A program made the position numbers and the translations under genes. From a virus, in IMG/VR virus record IMGVR_UViG_3300025892_002268, positions 1-64,000 of that record: a stretch of DNA of 64,000 nucleotides. One strand, 5' to 3'. Each line of letters starts with the position of its first letter. Within the stretch, counting starts at the first letter, position 1. Below the pieces are notes generated by a model. It searched no databases and was not told where the DNA came from. It saw only the letters and a program-made list of their open reading frames with translations. This document shows positions 22,650 through 31,920 of this stretch, piece by piece.

Positions 22650-23333
22650 TTGTTAATATCTCACAGTTTAAAATATGTTTTTATACACGTACCTAAAACA
22701 GCGGGAACTTCTATAGAATGTTTATTAAAAGAAGAACCAGCTTTCCAAGTTGATGAAATTGGTCATTGGTACGGAGCTAGTGAGAGCGATTATGAACAAG
22801 AACCCAAGCTATGCAGACAATTACACAACCATAGTTCGGCAAAAAAAGTGAAAGAATATTTTGAAGAAATGGGATGGAAGTGGGATGAATATTTTAAATT
22901 TGGATTCATGAGAAATCCTTGGGACTTACAAGTTTCTCAACACTGTTATTTTATGCAAAGCCTTACAGAGAGTAATACCTCTGATGAAAATCTTAAGCTT
23001 ATAGAGGAATATAAAAATAAACCAGCATATGAGTTTATTAAATCAAGAGCAAAGTTTGATTTTATAGACCATTTTTTATGTGATAAGAATAAAAACATTA
23101 TAGTAGATTTTATTGGTAAATTTGAAAATTTAAATGAAGACTTTCAAAAAATACAAGACAAGATTGGGGTTTCGGGCTATAGTCTTCCAGCTTTTAATCA
23201 ATCAAAACGTATTAAAAATTATCAAGTTTATTATGACGATGAAGCAAGAGAACAAGTCAAAAAATCATTTTACAAAACAATATCTTTGGGCAATTACACA
23301 TTTGGAGATGGAGCATGTATACAGAACCAGTAA
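22650..23333 (+). CDS. sulfotransferase (Sulfotransfer_2 type) 2, TTG start
   Basis: The PAPS-binding VPKTAGTSIE and the second site FMRNPWDLQVSQH are clear (227 aa). The frame has no ATG near its beginning; TTG at 22650 behind TTTTGGAG is the best start. It lies between a glycosyltransferase-like gene and a methyltransferase, so the acceptor is probably the cassette's glycan. Confidence 0.85.
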   Translation: MLISHSLKYVFIHVPKTAGTSIECLLKEEPAFQVDEIGHWYGASESDYEQEPKLCRQLHNHSSAKKVKEYFEEMGWKWDEYFKFGFMRNPWDLQVSQHCYFMQSLTESNTSDENLKLIEEYKNKPAYEFIKSRAKFDFIDHFLCDKNKNIIVDFIGKFENLNEDFQKIQDKIGVSGYSLPAFNQSKRIKNYQVYYDDEAREQVKKSFYKTISLGNYTFGDGACIQNQ

Positions 23334-24037
23334 AAGGTTTAAGTTTAGAAGATTGTAGTTTATATCACAGCTTTAGTGATTCAATGTTGGGACATTGGGA
23401 CTTGAGACATTGTGTTGATGATTATTTGGGCAATCTTGATTTTAAAAACAAAAGAGTTATAGACGTAGGTGCTGCAAGCGGGTACTTGTCTTTTGAGATG
23501 GAAAAACGAGGCGCAGAAGTTGTTTCCTACGACATGCCAGATTCAACATACTGGGATCAACTTAAGTTTCCCGGATATATTCCACACCAAGCTACAGACA
23601 GGTCAAAAAAGCTAGACAATGCCATTCACTATATGCATGAAAAATTAAACTCTAAGTGCAAATTTTACAGAGCAAGCATATACGATGATTTGCCAGATGA
23701 ACTTGGTGATTTTGACATAGCTTTATTCGGGACAATACTAGCTCATTTGAGAGATCCAATGTTAGCTTTAATGAATATATTGTACAAAGTCAAGGAAAGA
23801 GCTATACTTGTAAATCCATTCTTCAATACTCAAAAAGGATCTTTTTTCTATAAACCTAACAAAAAACATTTTAATAGGATTTGGTGGAGCATATGTTTTG
23901 ATGACATAGAAAAAATGGTAAATGCCATAGGTTGGGAGATAGAACACGTTAAAAATATATCGCCTTTGCAATTAGTAAATGTGGATGTTCCAACTGAAAG
24001 ATCATATAAAAGCGTTGTTATCAAGAGGGTTTCATGA
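23315..24037 (+). CDS. SAM-dependent methyltransferase (CmoB-like fold)
   Basis: 240 residues with VIDVGAASGYLSFEME (motif I), VVSYDMP (acidic residue), and DIALFGTILAHLRDP. The arrangement with a long N-terminal lead resembles CmoB-type or small-molecule methyltransferases. It is embedded in the second glycan cassette by overlaps on both sides, so a sugar substrate is likely. Confidence 0.75.
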   Translation: MYTEPVKGLSLEDCSLYHSFSDSMLGHWDLRHCVDDYLGNLDFKNKRVIDVGAASGYLSFEMEKRGAEVVSYDMPDSTYWDQLKFPGYIPHQATDRSKKLDNAIHYMHEKLNSKCKFYRASIYDDLPDELGDFDIALFGTILAHLRDPMLALMNILYKVKERAILVNPFFNTQKGSFFYKPNKKHFNRIWWSICFDDIEKMVNAIGWEIEHVKNISPLQLVNVDVPTERSYKSVVIKRVS

Positions 24038-25440
24038 TCTCTATTAAGAAAATAATCGCTGACTCAGTTGATAAAATGCATAAAGGCATGGAATATGAAG
24101 ACAATTTATCAGAAAGTTTTGTAGAAGAAAGATTTCATAACCTTTATATCAAATCGTGTATTTCTTATAATTATGAACTATATGAAGAGTGTTTAATATA
24201 CTTAATTAAGTCTTACAAAGAGTTTTGTAGTTTTGATGCTACTCTTTTTTGTTATACTTTGTTTCAGTATTCCCATAATAACAATTGCAATAGTAATTTA
24301 ATTTTAGAATCATTGATTGTCATTGCTGAAACTAAAGATTTATACAAATCAAATCAAGTTGATCTAATAAAGAAAAGTATTTTTGCTTTTAATTCTGATG
24401 GAAAACTTGATAAAAATTCAAAAAAATATATTGATAAACATTTATCTATTTTTTGTGATCCAGAATTATTAGACAATTTGTCTAAAGATGAATTAAGAAG
24501 TTTTGATTTATCACAAACATCCGTAAATACATTGGTTAATTGTCTATACAATGAATCTTCTAGTGGTATAGGAGATTTTTTAAGAGGTTGCTGTTTCTTG
24601 TTTGAGCAATGCAAGCTATATAATATTAATTTTCGTATAGATTTTTCTAAGCATGACATTAGTAAATATATCAAGTCTAAGTCTAAGAATAAATTTAAAA
24701 TAGAAGATATATTCGACACTGAAAAGATAAATAAAGAATTATGTACTAAAGAAAATTATATAGAAAACATAAAGAATAATCTAATTAACGTGTTGCAGAG
24801 ATCGACAGAAGATAAAGTATTTTTATTTACAAATTATTCTGACTTTATTGATTGCAATCTTTCACTTGATAGAATATCTTTAACTGATAAGTGTCAAAAT
24901 TTTATGCAAGCTAACTTAATTTTTAGCAAAAATGTTCTCAAAGAGTGGAAGAGGTTGATACATTTTCAGAATACATCAAACTATGAGATTGTACACTTCA
25001 GGCTTGGTGACAAATATTTGCTGAACACAGCAGATGAGGATAGTACAGAACTCTTTGCCTCACTAGTAGATATCATTAATAATATTAATCCAAAAGGTAA
25101 GCTATTCATACTGTCTGACTCCAACAAATTTAAAGAATACTGTAGGCATAATATTTCTAATAAAAACGTAGGAATACTACACACAAGAAGTCAACATTGT
25201 TCTAACGCTCCGGGGTCTATAGATAATTTAGATATTGACAAACAAAAAAAGATTGATAATATGTTCTATGTAGCACTAGACATGAAGTTTTTATCCTGTG
25301 CTGACAAGGTGTACTCATACAGTGTATATCCTTGGGGTTCTGGTTTTTCTTTCTGGATTTGCAAAATATTTGGAGTTGACATAGAAAGCCATCCGATACA
25401 ACATGATAGAGAGGGAACAATTGATTGGACTGAACAATAA
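24034..25440 (+). CDS. two-part fucosyltransferase-like protein
   Basis: 468 residues. The first about 165 are helical with no recognised motif, perhaps TPR-like. The rest repeats the architecture of the 21722 protein: SSGIGDFLRGCCFLFEQC, VHFRLGD, LFILSDSNKF and YSVYPWGSGFSFWI. It thus looks like a paralogue with an added N-terminal domain. The role is probably transfer of a GDP-sugar. Confidence 0.6.
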   Translation: MISIKKIIADSVDKMHKGMEYEDNLSESFVEERFHNLYIKSCISYNYELYEECLIYLIKSYKEFCSFDATLFCYTLFQYSHNNNCNSNLILESLIVIAETKDLYKSNQVDLIKKSIFAFNSDGKLDKNSKKYIDKHLSIFCDPELLDNLSKDELRSFDLSQTSVNTLVNCLYNESSSGIGDFLRGCCFLFEQCKLYNINFRIDFSKHDISKYIKSKSKNKFKIEDIFDTEKINKELCTKENYIENIKNNLINVLQRSTEDKVFLFTNYSDFIDCNLSLDRISLTDKCQNFMQANLIFSKNVLKEWKRLIHFQNTSNYEIVHFRLGDKYLLNTADEDSTELFASLVDIINNINPKGKLFILSDSNKFKEYCRHNISNKNVGILHTRSQHCSNAPGSIDNLDIDKQKKIDNMFYVALDMKFLSCADKVYSYSVYPWGSGFSFWICKIFGVDIESHPIQHDREGTIDWTEQ

Positions 25441-26078
25441 TGGTAAAGATACAGTCTATATTTAAAGCTGGGAGTTCACTTCAAAGCAATATATATGATT
25501 ATATAAATTTTGTATCTGGTGATAATCTAATAAAGTTTAGCAGAATGTTAACAGTTATTGATATTGACTGTAACATCCTCATATTGAGGCATCCTGTTAA
25601 TAGAATGATTTCCCAGTATTATTCTCGTGGGTGGACACATAAACTTGACGAGTTTAACACAGAAGAGGTTAGGTATAAGGTAAGATCAAAGACCCTATCA
25701 GAGTATGTCGTAGGAGGTGTGTTATTCCAAAAGAAAATATACCAAAACATACTTGACAAATCAGAAAACTTCCATATAATAAAGTATGAGGACATGATGG
25801 AAGACCCTTTGGCGTTTATGAAATTCATCCTCAGATCAGTAGACAGACTAGACTTATTAGACATTGTTTACGATAATTTCAGTGAAGATTTTGTCTTTGA
25901 TAATAAAGACTATAGTGAAGATATATCAAATGGAAGATCAAATACTCATAAGAGAAACTTAGACCACGAAGAATACCTTCATAAATTTAATGAACACGAA
26001 CAATCATTAATACATAAAAACATAGGAGATATACTCACGCACTACGATAGTGTACCAAATCTGCTAAAAAGTGTATAA
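25440..26078 (+). CDS. sulfotransferase-like protein 3
   Basis: 212 residues with ILRHPVNRMISQYYS (3'-phosphate binding) and IKYEDMMEDPLAFM. The N-terminal PAPS loop is degenerate (FKAGSSLQSN instead of KTGGTS), so activity may be altered. It starts inside the stop of the preceding gene. It is the last sugar gene before a promoter-like TATAAT and an HNH nuclease. Confidence 0.6.
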   Translation: MVKIQSIFKAGSSLQSNIYDYINFVSGDNLIKFSRMLTVIDIDCNILILRHPVNRMISQYYSRGWTHKLDEFNTEEVRYKVRSKTLSEYVVGGVLFQKKIYQNILDKSENFHIIKYEDMMEDPLAFMKFILRSVDRLDLLDIVYDNFSEDFVFDNKDYSEDISNGRSNTHKRNLDHEEYLHKFNEHEQSLIHKNIGDILTHYDSVPNLLKSV

Positions 26079-26101
26079 TATAAGGTAAGGAGACCTATCT
26101 T

Positions 26102-26512
26102 ATGTTTAATTTTGCAGATAAATTTTATGGACGATCCCCTAAATGGAGAAAAGTTAGGGGTGAACATATAAAACGAAACCCTACTTGTGCTGCATGTGGC
26201 AGAAAAGAAGGGCTTGAAGTTCATCACGTAATACCTTATCATGTAGATAACACAAAAGAGTTAGACCCTAACAATTTAATCACATTATGCGGCAAATATT
26301 GTCATTTCGTTTTTGGACATTTCATGGATTGGAAAAGTTGGAATGAGAATGTTGTACGCGATACTACCTTATATCACATCTCAAAAAAAGCAAGACCATA
26401 TAAAGAAGTGTTTGGTGGTAAATCAAAGGAGTGTCCTTATGCGATATATCATACTATGTGCAATTTTGTTACTTGGCTTTTCAAATTTTTCCGCAAGAGC
26501 GGGAACGATTAG
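26102..26512 (+). CDS. HNH endonuclease
   Basis: 136 residues with zinc Cys pairs (CAAC; C-GKYCH), the catalytic LEVHHVIPYH and NNLITLC, a standard HNH fold. It is free-standing, next to a weak TATAAT, and could be a homing or DNA-processing nuclease. No intron or intein is visible nearby. Its last 74 nt overlap the start of the protease gene. Confidence 0.85.
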   Translation: MFNFADKFYGRSPKWRKVRGEHIKRNPTCAACGRKEGLEVHHVIPYHVDNTKELDPNNLITLCGKYCHFVFGHFMDWKSWNENVVRDTTLYHISKKARPYKEVFGGKSKECPYAIYHTMCNFVTWLFKFFRKSGND

Positions 26513-27269
26513 TCCAACAGTTTCTGATTCTAAATACCTCGCCTATGGTCAAAAGCATGAATGCGTTGTAAGAATAGGTGGTGTGTACGAACATCTATCT
26601 AAAGGAGATAGCACTACTAAGTTTTTAGCTTCTGCTGTTGTTGTTAGACCAAGAATAGTACTGACTGCTGCTCATGTGGTAGACAAGGGAAGTCAAATAT
26701 ATATAGAAAAAGATGGAAAAAAAATAGATGTATCCTTTGCATTAAAGCTACAAGCTTACAATGGTGACTTAATGGGTCCACTAGATATTGCCATATGTTT
26801 CTTATCTAAACCTGTAGAACTTGATTTTTATCCAGAATTGTATGAAAAAAATGATGAAATAGGAAAATTGTGCAGCATATCTGGTTACGGAATTACTGGC
26901 AATCACAGAACAGGTGCTATAAAATCAGATTATAAAAAAAGAGCTGGTTCTAATATTATAGACGATACAACATTTAAAGGTATGTTAGTCTGCTCTATAA
27001 ATAAAGACCCACAAACATCATTAGAGTTTTTGATATCTCATGGTGATAGTGGAGGAGGTCTATTTATTGATCAAAAGTTAGCTGGAATTAACTCATCTAT
27101 AATGACTGCCAAGGGTGGCAATTTAAATTCAAACTATGATGATCAATCATGCCACACTAGAATTAGCCTACATAAACCTTGGTTGGACTATATTATTGAA
27201 AAATTAGAAACAAGAGGTGAATCTTTTGCAGCTGAAGCAGCAGCAAAAGTTAAGCTAGGGTTTTTGTAA
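26439..27269 (+). CDS. secreted trypsin-like serine protease
   Basis: A signal peptide (IILCAILLLGFSNFSARA) is followed by an S1 protease. The catalytic triad is visible as TAAHV (His79), PLDIAI (Asp116) and HGDSGGG (Ser204) in 276 residues. The start was set by AAAGGAGTGTCCTT ahead of an ATG inside the HNH gene. An exported protease is unusual for a phage. It may cut envelope or pilus proteins, or process virion or host surface factors. Confidence 0.85.
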   Translation: MRYIILCAILLLGFSNFSARAGTISPTVSDSKYLAYGQKHECVVRIGGVYEHLSKGDSTTKFLASAVVVRPRIVLTAAHVVDKGSQIYIEKDGKKIDVSFALKLQAYNGDLMGPLDIAICFLSKPVELDFYPELYEKNDEIGKLCSISGYGITGNHRTGAIKSDYKKRAGSNIIDDTTFKGMLVCSINKDPQTSLEFLISHGDSGGGLFIDQKLAGINSSIMTAKGGNLNSNYDDQSCHTRISLHKPWLDYIIEKLETRGESFAAEAAAKVKLGFL

Positions 27270-27276
27270 TTTTAAG

Positions 27277-27305
27277 TTGACAAAAGTAGATTTTTAGAGT
27301 ATCAT
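27277..27305 (+). promoter_or_regulatory. weak sigma70-like promoter
   Basis: TTGACA, 17 nt, TATCAT. The spacer has GTAGAT instead of GACGAT. It is followed by the TTTAG paired motif. Confidence 0.5.
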
Positions 27306-27318
27306 ATTAAACAGGACA

Positions 27319-27365
27319 TTTAGTCACAATCGTTGTTGCAAAAATTACGTTTAATGTGCTTTGTT
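27319..27365 (+). promoter_or_regulatory. TTTA(G/A)-type paired motif upstream of 27404
   Basis: TTTAGTCACAATCGTT (27319) and TTTAATGTGCTTTGTT (27350), same orientation, 31 bp apart. Confidence 0.45.
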
Positions 27366-27403
27366 CTGTTCATGATACTATAATATTAAAATAGGAATAT
27401 AAA

Positions 27404-28432
27404 ATGAGGAAAACAATATTGTTGACAGGTGGTGCTGGATTTATTGCACACCATGTGGTAGAATACTTATTGAATAAAACTGATGTAAATATTATCACAC
27501 TAGACAGGCTTGATTATAGCGGGAACTTAAACAGGCTTAACGAAGTAGTTCTTTCTGCTCCAGAATCTGAAAGAAAAAGAGTAAAAACAGTATTTCATGA
27601 TCTTAAAGCAGAACTTAATCCTCAAATAATTGCAACCATTGGCAATGTTGATCAAATTGTACATTTAGCCGCTGGTAGTCATGTTGATAGAAGTATTGAT
27701 TTTCCTATGGAGTTTGTTTTAGATAATGTTATTGGAACAGCAAACATACTTGAGTTCTCACGTAAATGTGATAATTTAGAAAGATTTATTTATTTTTCTA
27801 CAGATGAAGTATTTGGTCCTGCACCAGAAGGTGTTAAATATAAAGAAAACGATAGATATAATTCTACAAATCCATATAGTGCTTCAAAAGCGGGTGGCGA
27901 AGAATTAGTAGTAGCATATGAAAACACATATAAATTACCTTGTTATGTAACTCATACCATGAATGTGTTTGGTGAAAGGCAGCATCCAGAAAAATATATA
28001 CCTATGTGCATAAAACGCACAAGAGATGGTGAAACAATTACTGTTCATAGTAATCCATCCAAAACAAAAGCTGGATCTCGTCACTACATTCATGCAGATG
28101 ACGTTGCTGACGCAATGTGGTTCTTGTTAAATTATGATGCTAGTAAAGTAAAAACGCAAGATTTTGGAGGTGCTAAATGTCCTAAGTTTAACATTGTGGG
28201 CGCAGAAGAGATGGATAATCTTGAATTAGCTAAATTTATTGCTGAGTGTCAAGATACTGTTTTGAAATATGATATGGTAGATTTTCACAGCGCTAGACCG
28301 GGACATGACTTGCGTTATGCTCTGGATGGTAGTAAGATGAAAGAAATGGGCTGGACACCTCAACCAGTAAAGGAAAGATTAAAACAAACTGTTAATTGGA
28401 CATTAGATAATAATAGGTGGTTAATCACATGA
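27404..28432 (+). CDS. dTDP-glucose 4,6-dehydratase-like SDR enzyme
   Basis: 342-residue extended SDR with LTGGAGFIAHHVVEYLL, LAAGSHVDRSI, FSTDEVFGPAP, YSASKAG and NVFGERQHPEK, following RmlB order. The expected reaction is NDP-glucose to NDP-4-keto-6-deoxyglucose, a branch point to deoxysugars. It stands apart from the other glycan genes behind its own regulatory motif. The nucleotide specificity cannot be seen. Confidence 0.85.
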   Translation: MRKTILLTGGAGFIAHHVVEYLLNKTDVNIITLDRLDYSGNLNRLNEVVLSAPESERKRVKTVFHDLKAELNPQIIATIGNVDQIVHLAAGSHVDRSIDFPMEFVLDNVIGTANILEFSRKCDNLERFIYFSTDEVFGPAPEGVKYKENDRYNSTNPYSASKAGGEELVVAYENTYKLPCYVTHTMNVFGERQHPEKYIPMCIKRTRDGETITVHSNPSKTKAGSRHYIHADDVADAMWFLLNYDASKVKTQDFGGAKCPKFNIVGAEEMDNLELAKFIAECQDTVLKYDMVDFHSARPGHDLRYALDGSKMKEMGWTPQPVKERLKQTVNWTLDNNRWLIT

Positions 28433-28554
28433 GCAATGGCAAGGGTGATAAAAGAAGACCAAAAAGTATCTCTTATGATGAATGGTCAAAAAATTATAAC
28501 AGTATATTCAGGAAAAAAGAAAAAACAAAAAAAACAAACAAAGATGAGCGTTAA
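28429..28554 (+). CDS. GKGDKRRP-family small phage protein (41 aa)
   Basis: MSNGKGDKRRP followed by SISYDEWSKNYNSIF matches a short, very widespread phage protein family recognised by its GKGxKRRP start. It is very basic at both ends and may bind nucleic acid. It overlaps the preceding stop (ATGA) and runs 11 nt into thyX. Confidence 0.75.
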   Translation: MSNGKGDKRRPKSISYDEWSKNYNSIFRKKEKTKKTNKDER

Positions 28555-29185
28555 ACTAATTTCTATTACTCCTGATGCAGAAAAAACAATAGCGTACTGC
28601 GCAAGAGTATCTAATCCTAGTAATCAAGAAAACCAAAAATATTCTAAGCTTTTAAAATATTGCATAGATCATGGTCATTGGTCTATATTTGAGATGGCAA
28701 ATATGGTTCTTGAGTTAGAAACTACTAGAGGTATTGCTGCACAAGTACTAAGACATCGTAGTTTTAGTTTTCAAGAATTTTCTCAAAGGTATGCTGATAC
28801 TTCTTATCTTAGGAGTGCTATAAACATTCCAGAACTTAGGACTCAAGATCCAAAGAATAGACAAAATAGCATAGACGATCTTGACGAAACTAAACAAGCT
28901 ATATATAATAGAAGTATGAGAGAATTGTTCTCAAGGTCTAAGGCTTTGTATGACGATATGATAAGTAATGGAGTAGCGAAGGAATGTGCAAGATTTGTAC
29001 TTCCTCTATCCACTCCAACAAAAATGTACATGAATGGAACTTTACGAAGTTGGATTCATTATATAGAATTGAGAACTGCAAACGGAACACAAAAAGAACA
29101 CATGGATTTAGCAAATAAATGTAAGAATATTTTTATTAAACAATTACCCGTAGTATCGGAGGCGTTAGGTTGGAATGTTAGATAA
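28544..29185 (+). CDS. thyX: flavin-dependent thymidylate synthase
   Basis: It makes dTMP from dUMP using FAD, NADPH and methylene-folate. The ThyX signature is visible as RHRSFSFQEFSQRY. The start at MSVKLISI gives 213 residues, normal for ThyX; the longer open frame upstream is the shadow of the GKGDKRRP gene. It feeds the thymidine-rich genome together with dCMP deaminase, dUTPase and dNMP kinase. Confidence 0.9.
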   Translation: MSVKLISITPDAEKTIAYCARVSNPSNQENQKYSKLLKYCIDHGHWSIFEMANMVLELETTRGIAAQVLRHRSFSFQEFSQRYADTSYLRSAINIPELRTQDPKNRQNSIDDLDETKQAIYNRSMRELFSRSKALYDDMISNGVAKECARFVLPLSTPTKMYMNGTLRSWIHYIELRTANGTQKEHMDLANKCKNIFIKQLPVVSEALGWNVR

Positions 29186-29630
29186 AGCTACAATCGAAAT
29201 AACAGATAAGCATATTAATCATGGTTATAACTCTATCAACAATGCAGATCGTGCTAGTATTAGCCCTTTGGAAATTGCTGTAGCGGAAGCATTGAAGATT
29301 GATCCAGAAAGAGTAGAAGTTAAACATGATAAAACATATATATGGATGTATGATGATTCAGACTATATGTTATATTCATACGATGAAGAATCATATGTAA
29401 AAGTATATGATTTTTTAAATGAATGGCAATTAGTATTACAAGGTGTGGAAGATGGTATTCCCACTAAATTTGAGGGTGATCTTATTACTTTTAACATAGA
29501 GGTGGATGATGATACAAGAACTCATTCCAATAATTGGCATGGAGCAAGCCTTGATTTTAGCGGGTTTGCCGACGAATTTGATGAACACAAAAAAAATCTA
29601 AAGTTTCGCTTGACAGATGACGAATATTAA
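29175..29630 (+). CDS. 151-residue acidic hypothetical protein
   Basis: A strongly acidic soluble protein (MYDDSDYMLYSYDEES, IEVDDDTR) with no recognised motif. It overlaps thyX by 11 nt. DNA mimicry or inhibitor roles are possible for such acidic phage proteins, but nothing shows this. Confidence 0.6.
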   Translation: MLDKATIEITDKHINHGYNSINNADRASISPLEIAVAEALKIDPERVEVKHDKTYIWMYDDSDYMLYSYDEESYVKVYDFLNEWQLVLQGVEDGIPTKFEGDLITFNIEVDDDTRTHSNNWHGASLDFSGFADEFDEHKKNLKFRLTDDEY

Positions 29631-29679
29631 TTATACTTAAAGCAGTTGTCACACACATTTACTTTTAGGAATTAGCCAA

Positions 29680-31872
29680 ATGAAATTGCACTCAAGCACA
29701 CATGTTGTCGAAAAATCAGGAAATTTTGAAGAGAATCAGTTTAGCATTGAAGCTTCAGCGAAAGCCTTCATGATCTTGTCAGATGGTCTTTATTCAAATA
29801 AGATCTTGGCAGTAGTTCGTGAACTTTCTACTAATGCTTATGATTCTCATGTTGATGCGGGTGTGGCAGATCGTCCTTTTGAAGTTCATCTGCCCACCCG
29901 TCTCGAACCATTCTTCCATGTTCGTGACTACGGTACGAGCATGACCCATGAGCAGTGCATGACATTATATACTACGTACTTCCGCAGTACACGTAATGAT
30001 AGCAATGACGCTGTAGGTTGCCTTGGTCTTGGGAGTAAAGCACCATTTGCTTATGCTGATAGTTTCACTGTAGAAGCATTCAAGGATGGTGAGAAGCGTG
30101 TTTATGCTGCACACCGTGATAGCAATGGCAGTCCTACATTCTGCTTGATGGATACTGTACCAACAGAAGAAGAAAATGGTATCAAGGTATCACTACCAGT
30201 AGAAAAGAACGACTGTGATCGTTTTGTGCGAGAGGCTACCAAGACATATCAGTACTTCAAGGTTCGCCCAACTCTTAATGCTGAGTTGGTGTATAACACA
30301 GAACGTAGCTTACTTACAGACAAGAATGGTAAGTGGGACTTCACTACTTCTCGTAACGAGAATTTTGTAATCATGGGTCAAATTGCATATCCAATTGAAG
30401 AAGAGTCAATAGGCGATCATTATGATGATAACGATAAGGTTGCTAATTTTCTATGGAATACAAGTGGACTACGACTACACTTAAACATTGGCGATGTAGA
30501 CATTACACCAAGTCGTGAGGCGTTGTCTTACACTTCAGAGACAAAGAAGAACATTCGTAATGTTATCGAGTCTGTTATCAAGGATATCAAAGAAAGTGTA
30601 GAGGATGCAATCAAACAGCAACCTACACTATACCTTGCACGTAAAAAGTATGTTGAGATTGAACAACAGTGCCATTCTGTAAAACAAGCAATGGAAAGTC
30701 TTAATAAGGCAATCAAATGGAATGGTCAAGATATATTTGACGAGATGGTTGGCAACAAGATCAAGGTATCAAGCCTCAACCTGACGCACATACATAAGTC
30801 TGGATATCGCAGCAAGTCAGAAACAAACAAAGACCCAGAGTTTGTACCATTCCGCAAAGACACTCGTTTTGTTATAGATGATTTGCCAAGAGGTGGCATG
30901 ACTCGTATTCGCAACACGATCAAAGAAGAGCATTCCAATAGAGGTTACAGCAGTCAAGGATATGATGTATACGTCTACAAGCTACGACAAGACCTGATTG
31001 GTGGCACAGAAAAGCCATACTATTATGACGAGACACAGGACAACAACAAGCTACTAGACAAGCTTGGTGGTGCAAAGCCTGAGAACGTAGTGTTCACATC
31101 TAGTATGCCAAAACCAGAGCGTTCATCTAATAGAAGCAACTCTGTGTACTCAGCAGAGGTCAAGTGCTTCAATTGGTATGGCGACAGTGGCAAGTTTGAG
31201 TTCAGGAAAGTATCTGTCAAAGATCAAAACATGATTTACATTCCTGCTATCAAAAAGAAGAACAGGTGGGGTGATGACAAGTCTGACTGCAAACTGTCTA
31301 ACTTCCTAAGTGTATCTGATAAAGCTCTAAGTATATATCTTAACTTACTATGCAAGTATTATGGTGTGAATGTGTATGGCAAGACTATCTGCCTCATGAC
31401 TCCATCACAGATCAAGCAGCGTAAGCTAGAAGATCGCAGCAATTGGGAAGGCCCAGAGTTTATTGTGGACTACCTCAAGGCTCTAGTCAAAGACTCAGCA
31501 GAAGAGATCAGTGGTATTAGACATGCACATAGATGCTCAGATCGTAATCTACACGATGTTATCCTTGGCACTACTACTGACAATAAGGCAAAAGAAATCG
31601 TGCTTGAATTTCAGGAATACAATGATAGAATTACTAAGAATCAGAACGATCTAGATATGGTCTGGAAGCTTGGTAAAGAAATGGATATGGATAGTCTGTG
31701 GGCAGAACCAGAAGGTTTTGATCAAGACGCTAAGTATTTCAGACCACTTAAGAAAGAAATGGAGAAGTATCCTCTTCTCGATGGTATCAATACCAACAAG
31801 GTTAGTGAGCTTGACATGTCAGCTTACATTGACATGGTAGAAAATTCAAATAAAGTATTGACAAATGTTTGA
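29680..31872 (+). CDS. rIIA: rIIA-like GHKL ATPase
   Basis: 730 residues with a Bergerat ATP-binding fold at the N-terminus: ELSTNAYDS (N-box), DYGTSM (G1) and GCLGLGSKAPF (G2). With rIIB following directly, this is the T4-type rIIA arrangement. T4 rIIA/rIIB protect infection from prophage-encoded exclusion and lysis. Codon use is more GC-rich than in the neighbouring glycan genes, suggesting strong expression. Its last codons contain the rIIB promoter. Confidence 0.85.
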   Translation: MKLHSSTHVVEKSGNFEENQFSIEASAKAFMILSDGLYSNKILAVVRELSTNAYDSHVDAGVADRPFEVHLPTRLEPFFHVRDYGTSMTHEQCMTLYTTYFRSTRNDSNDAVGCLGLGSKAPFAYADSFTVEAFKDGEKRVYAAHRDSNGSPTFCLMDTVPTEEENGIKVSLPVEKNDCDRFVREATKTYQYFKVRPTLNAELVYNTERSLLTDKNGKWDFTTSRNENFVIMGQIAYPIEEESIGDHYDDNDKVANFLWNTSGLRLHLNIGDVDITPSREALSYTSETKKNIRNVIESVIKDIKESVEDAIKQQPTLYLARKKYVEIEQQCHSVKQAMESLNKAIKWNGQDIFDEMVGNKIKVSSLNLTHIHKSGYRSKSETNKDPEFVPFRKDTRFVIDDLPRGGMTRIRNTIKEEHSNRGYSSQGYDVYVYKLRQDLIGGTEKPYYYDETQDNNKLLDKLGGAKPENVVFTSSMPKPERSSNRSNSVYSAEVKCFNWYGDSGKFEFRKVSVKDQNMIYIPAIKKKNRWGDDKSDCKLSNFLSVSDKALSIYLNLLCKYYGVNVYGKTICLMTPSQIKQRKLEDRSNWEGPEFIVDYLKALVKDSAEEISGIRHAHRCSDRNLHDVILGTTTDNKAKEIVLEFQEYNDRITKNQNDLDMVWKLGKEMDMDSLWAEPEGFDQDAKYFRPLKKEMEKYPLLDGINTNKVSELDMSAYIDMVENSNKVLTNV

Positions 31873-31886
31873 CGATAAGGTATAAT
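31858..31886 (+). promoter_or_regulatory. sigma70-like promoter for rIIB
   Basis: TTGACA (31858-31863) lies in the end of rIIA; 17-nt spacer; TATAAT (31881-31886). TTGACGAT occurs in the spacer 4 nt before the -10, a displaced version of the common CGAT motif. Confidence 0.72.
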
Positions 31887-31920
31887 ACACAGGTACTAAT
31901 TTTACACACAGGAGTTTGAA

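Noticed and set aside
26102-26512. HNH nuclease as sign of a group I intron or intein
   Set aside because: No neighbouring gene is interrupted and no intron core sequence was seen, so a free-standing nuclease is simpler.
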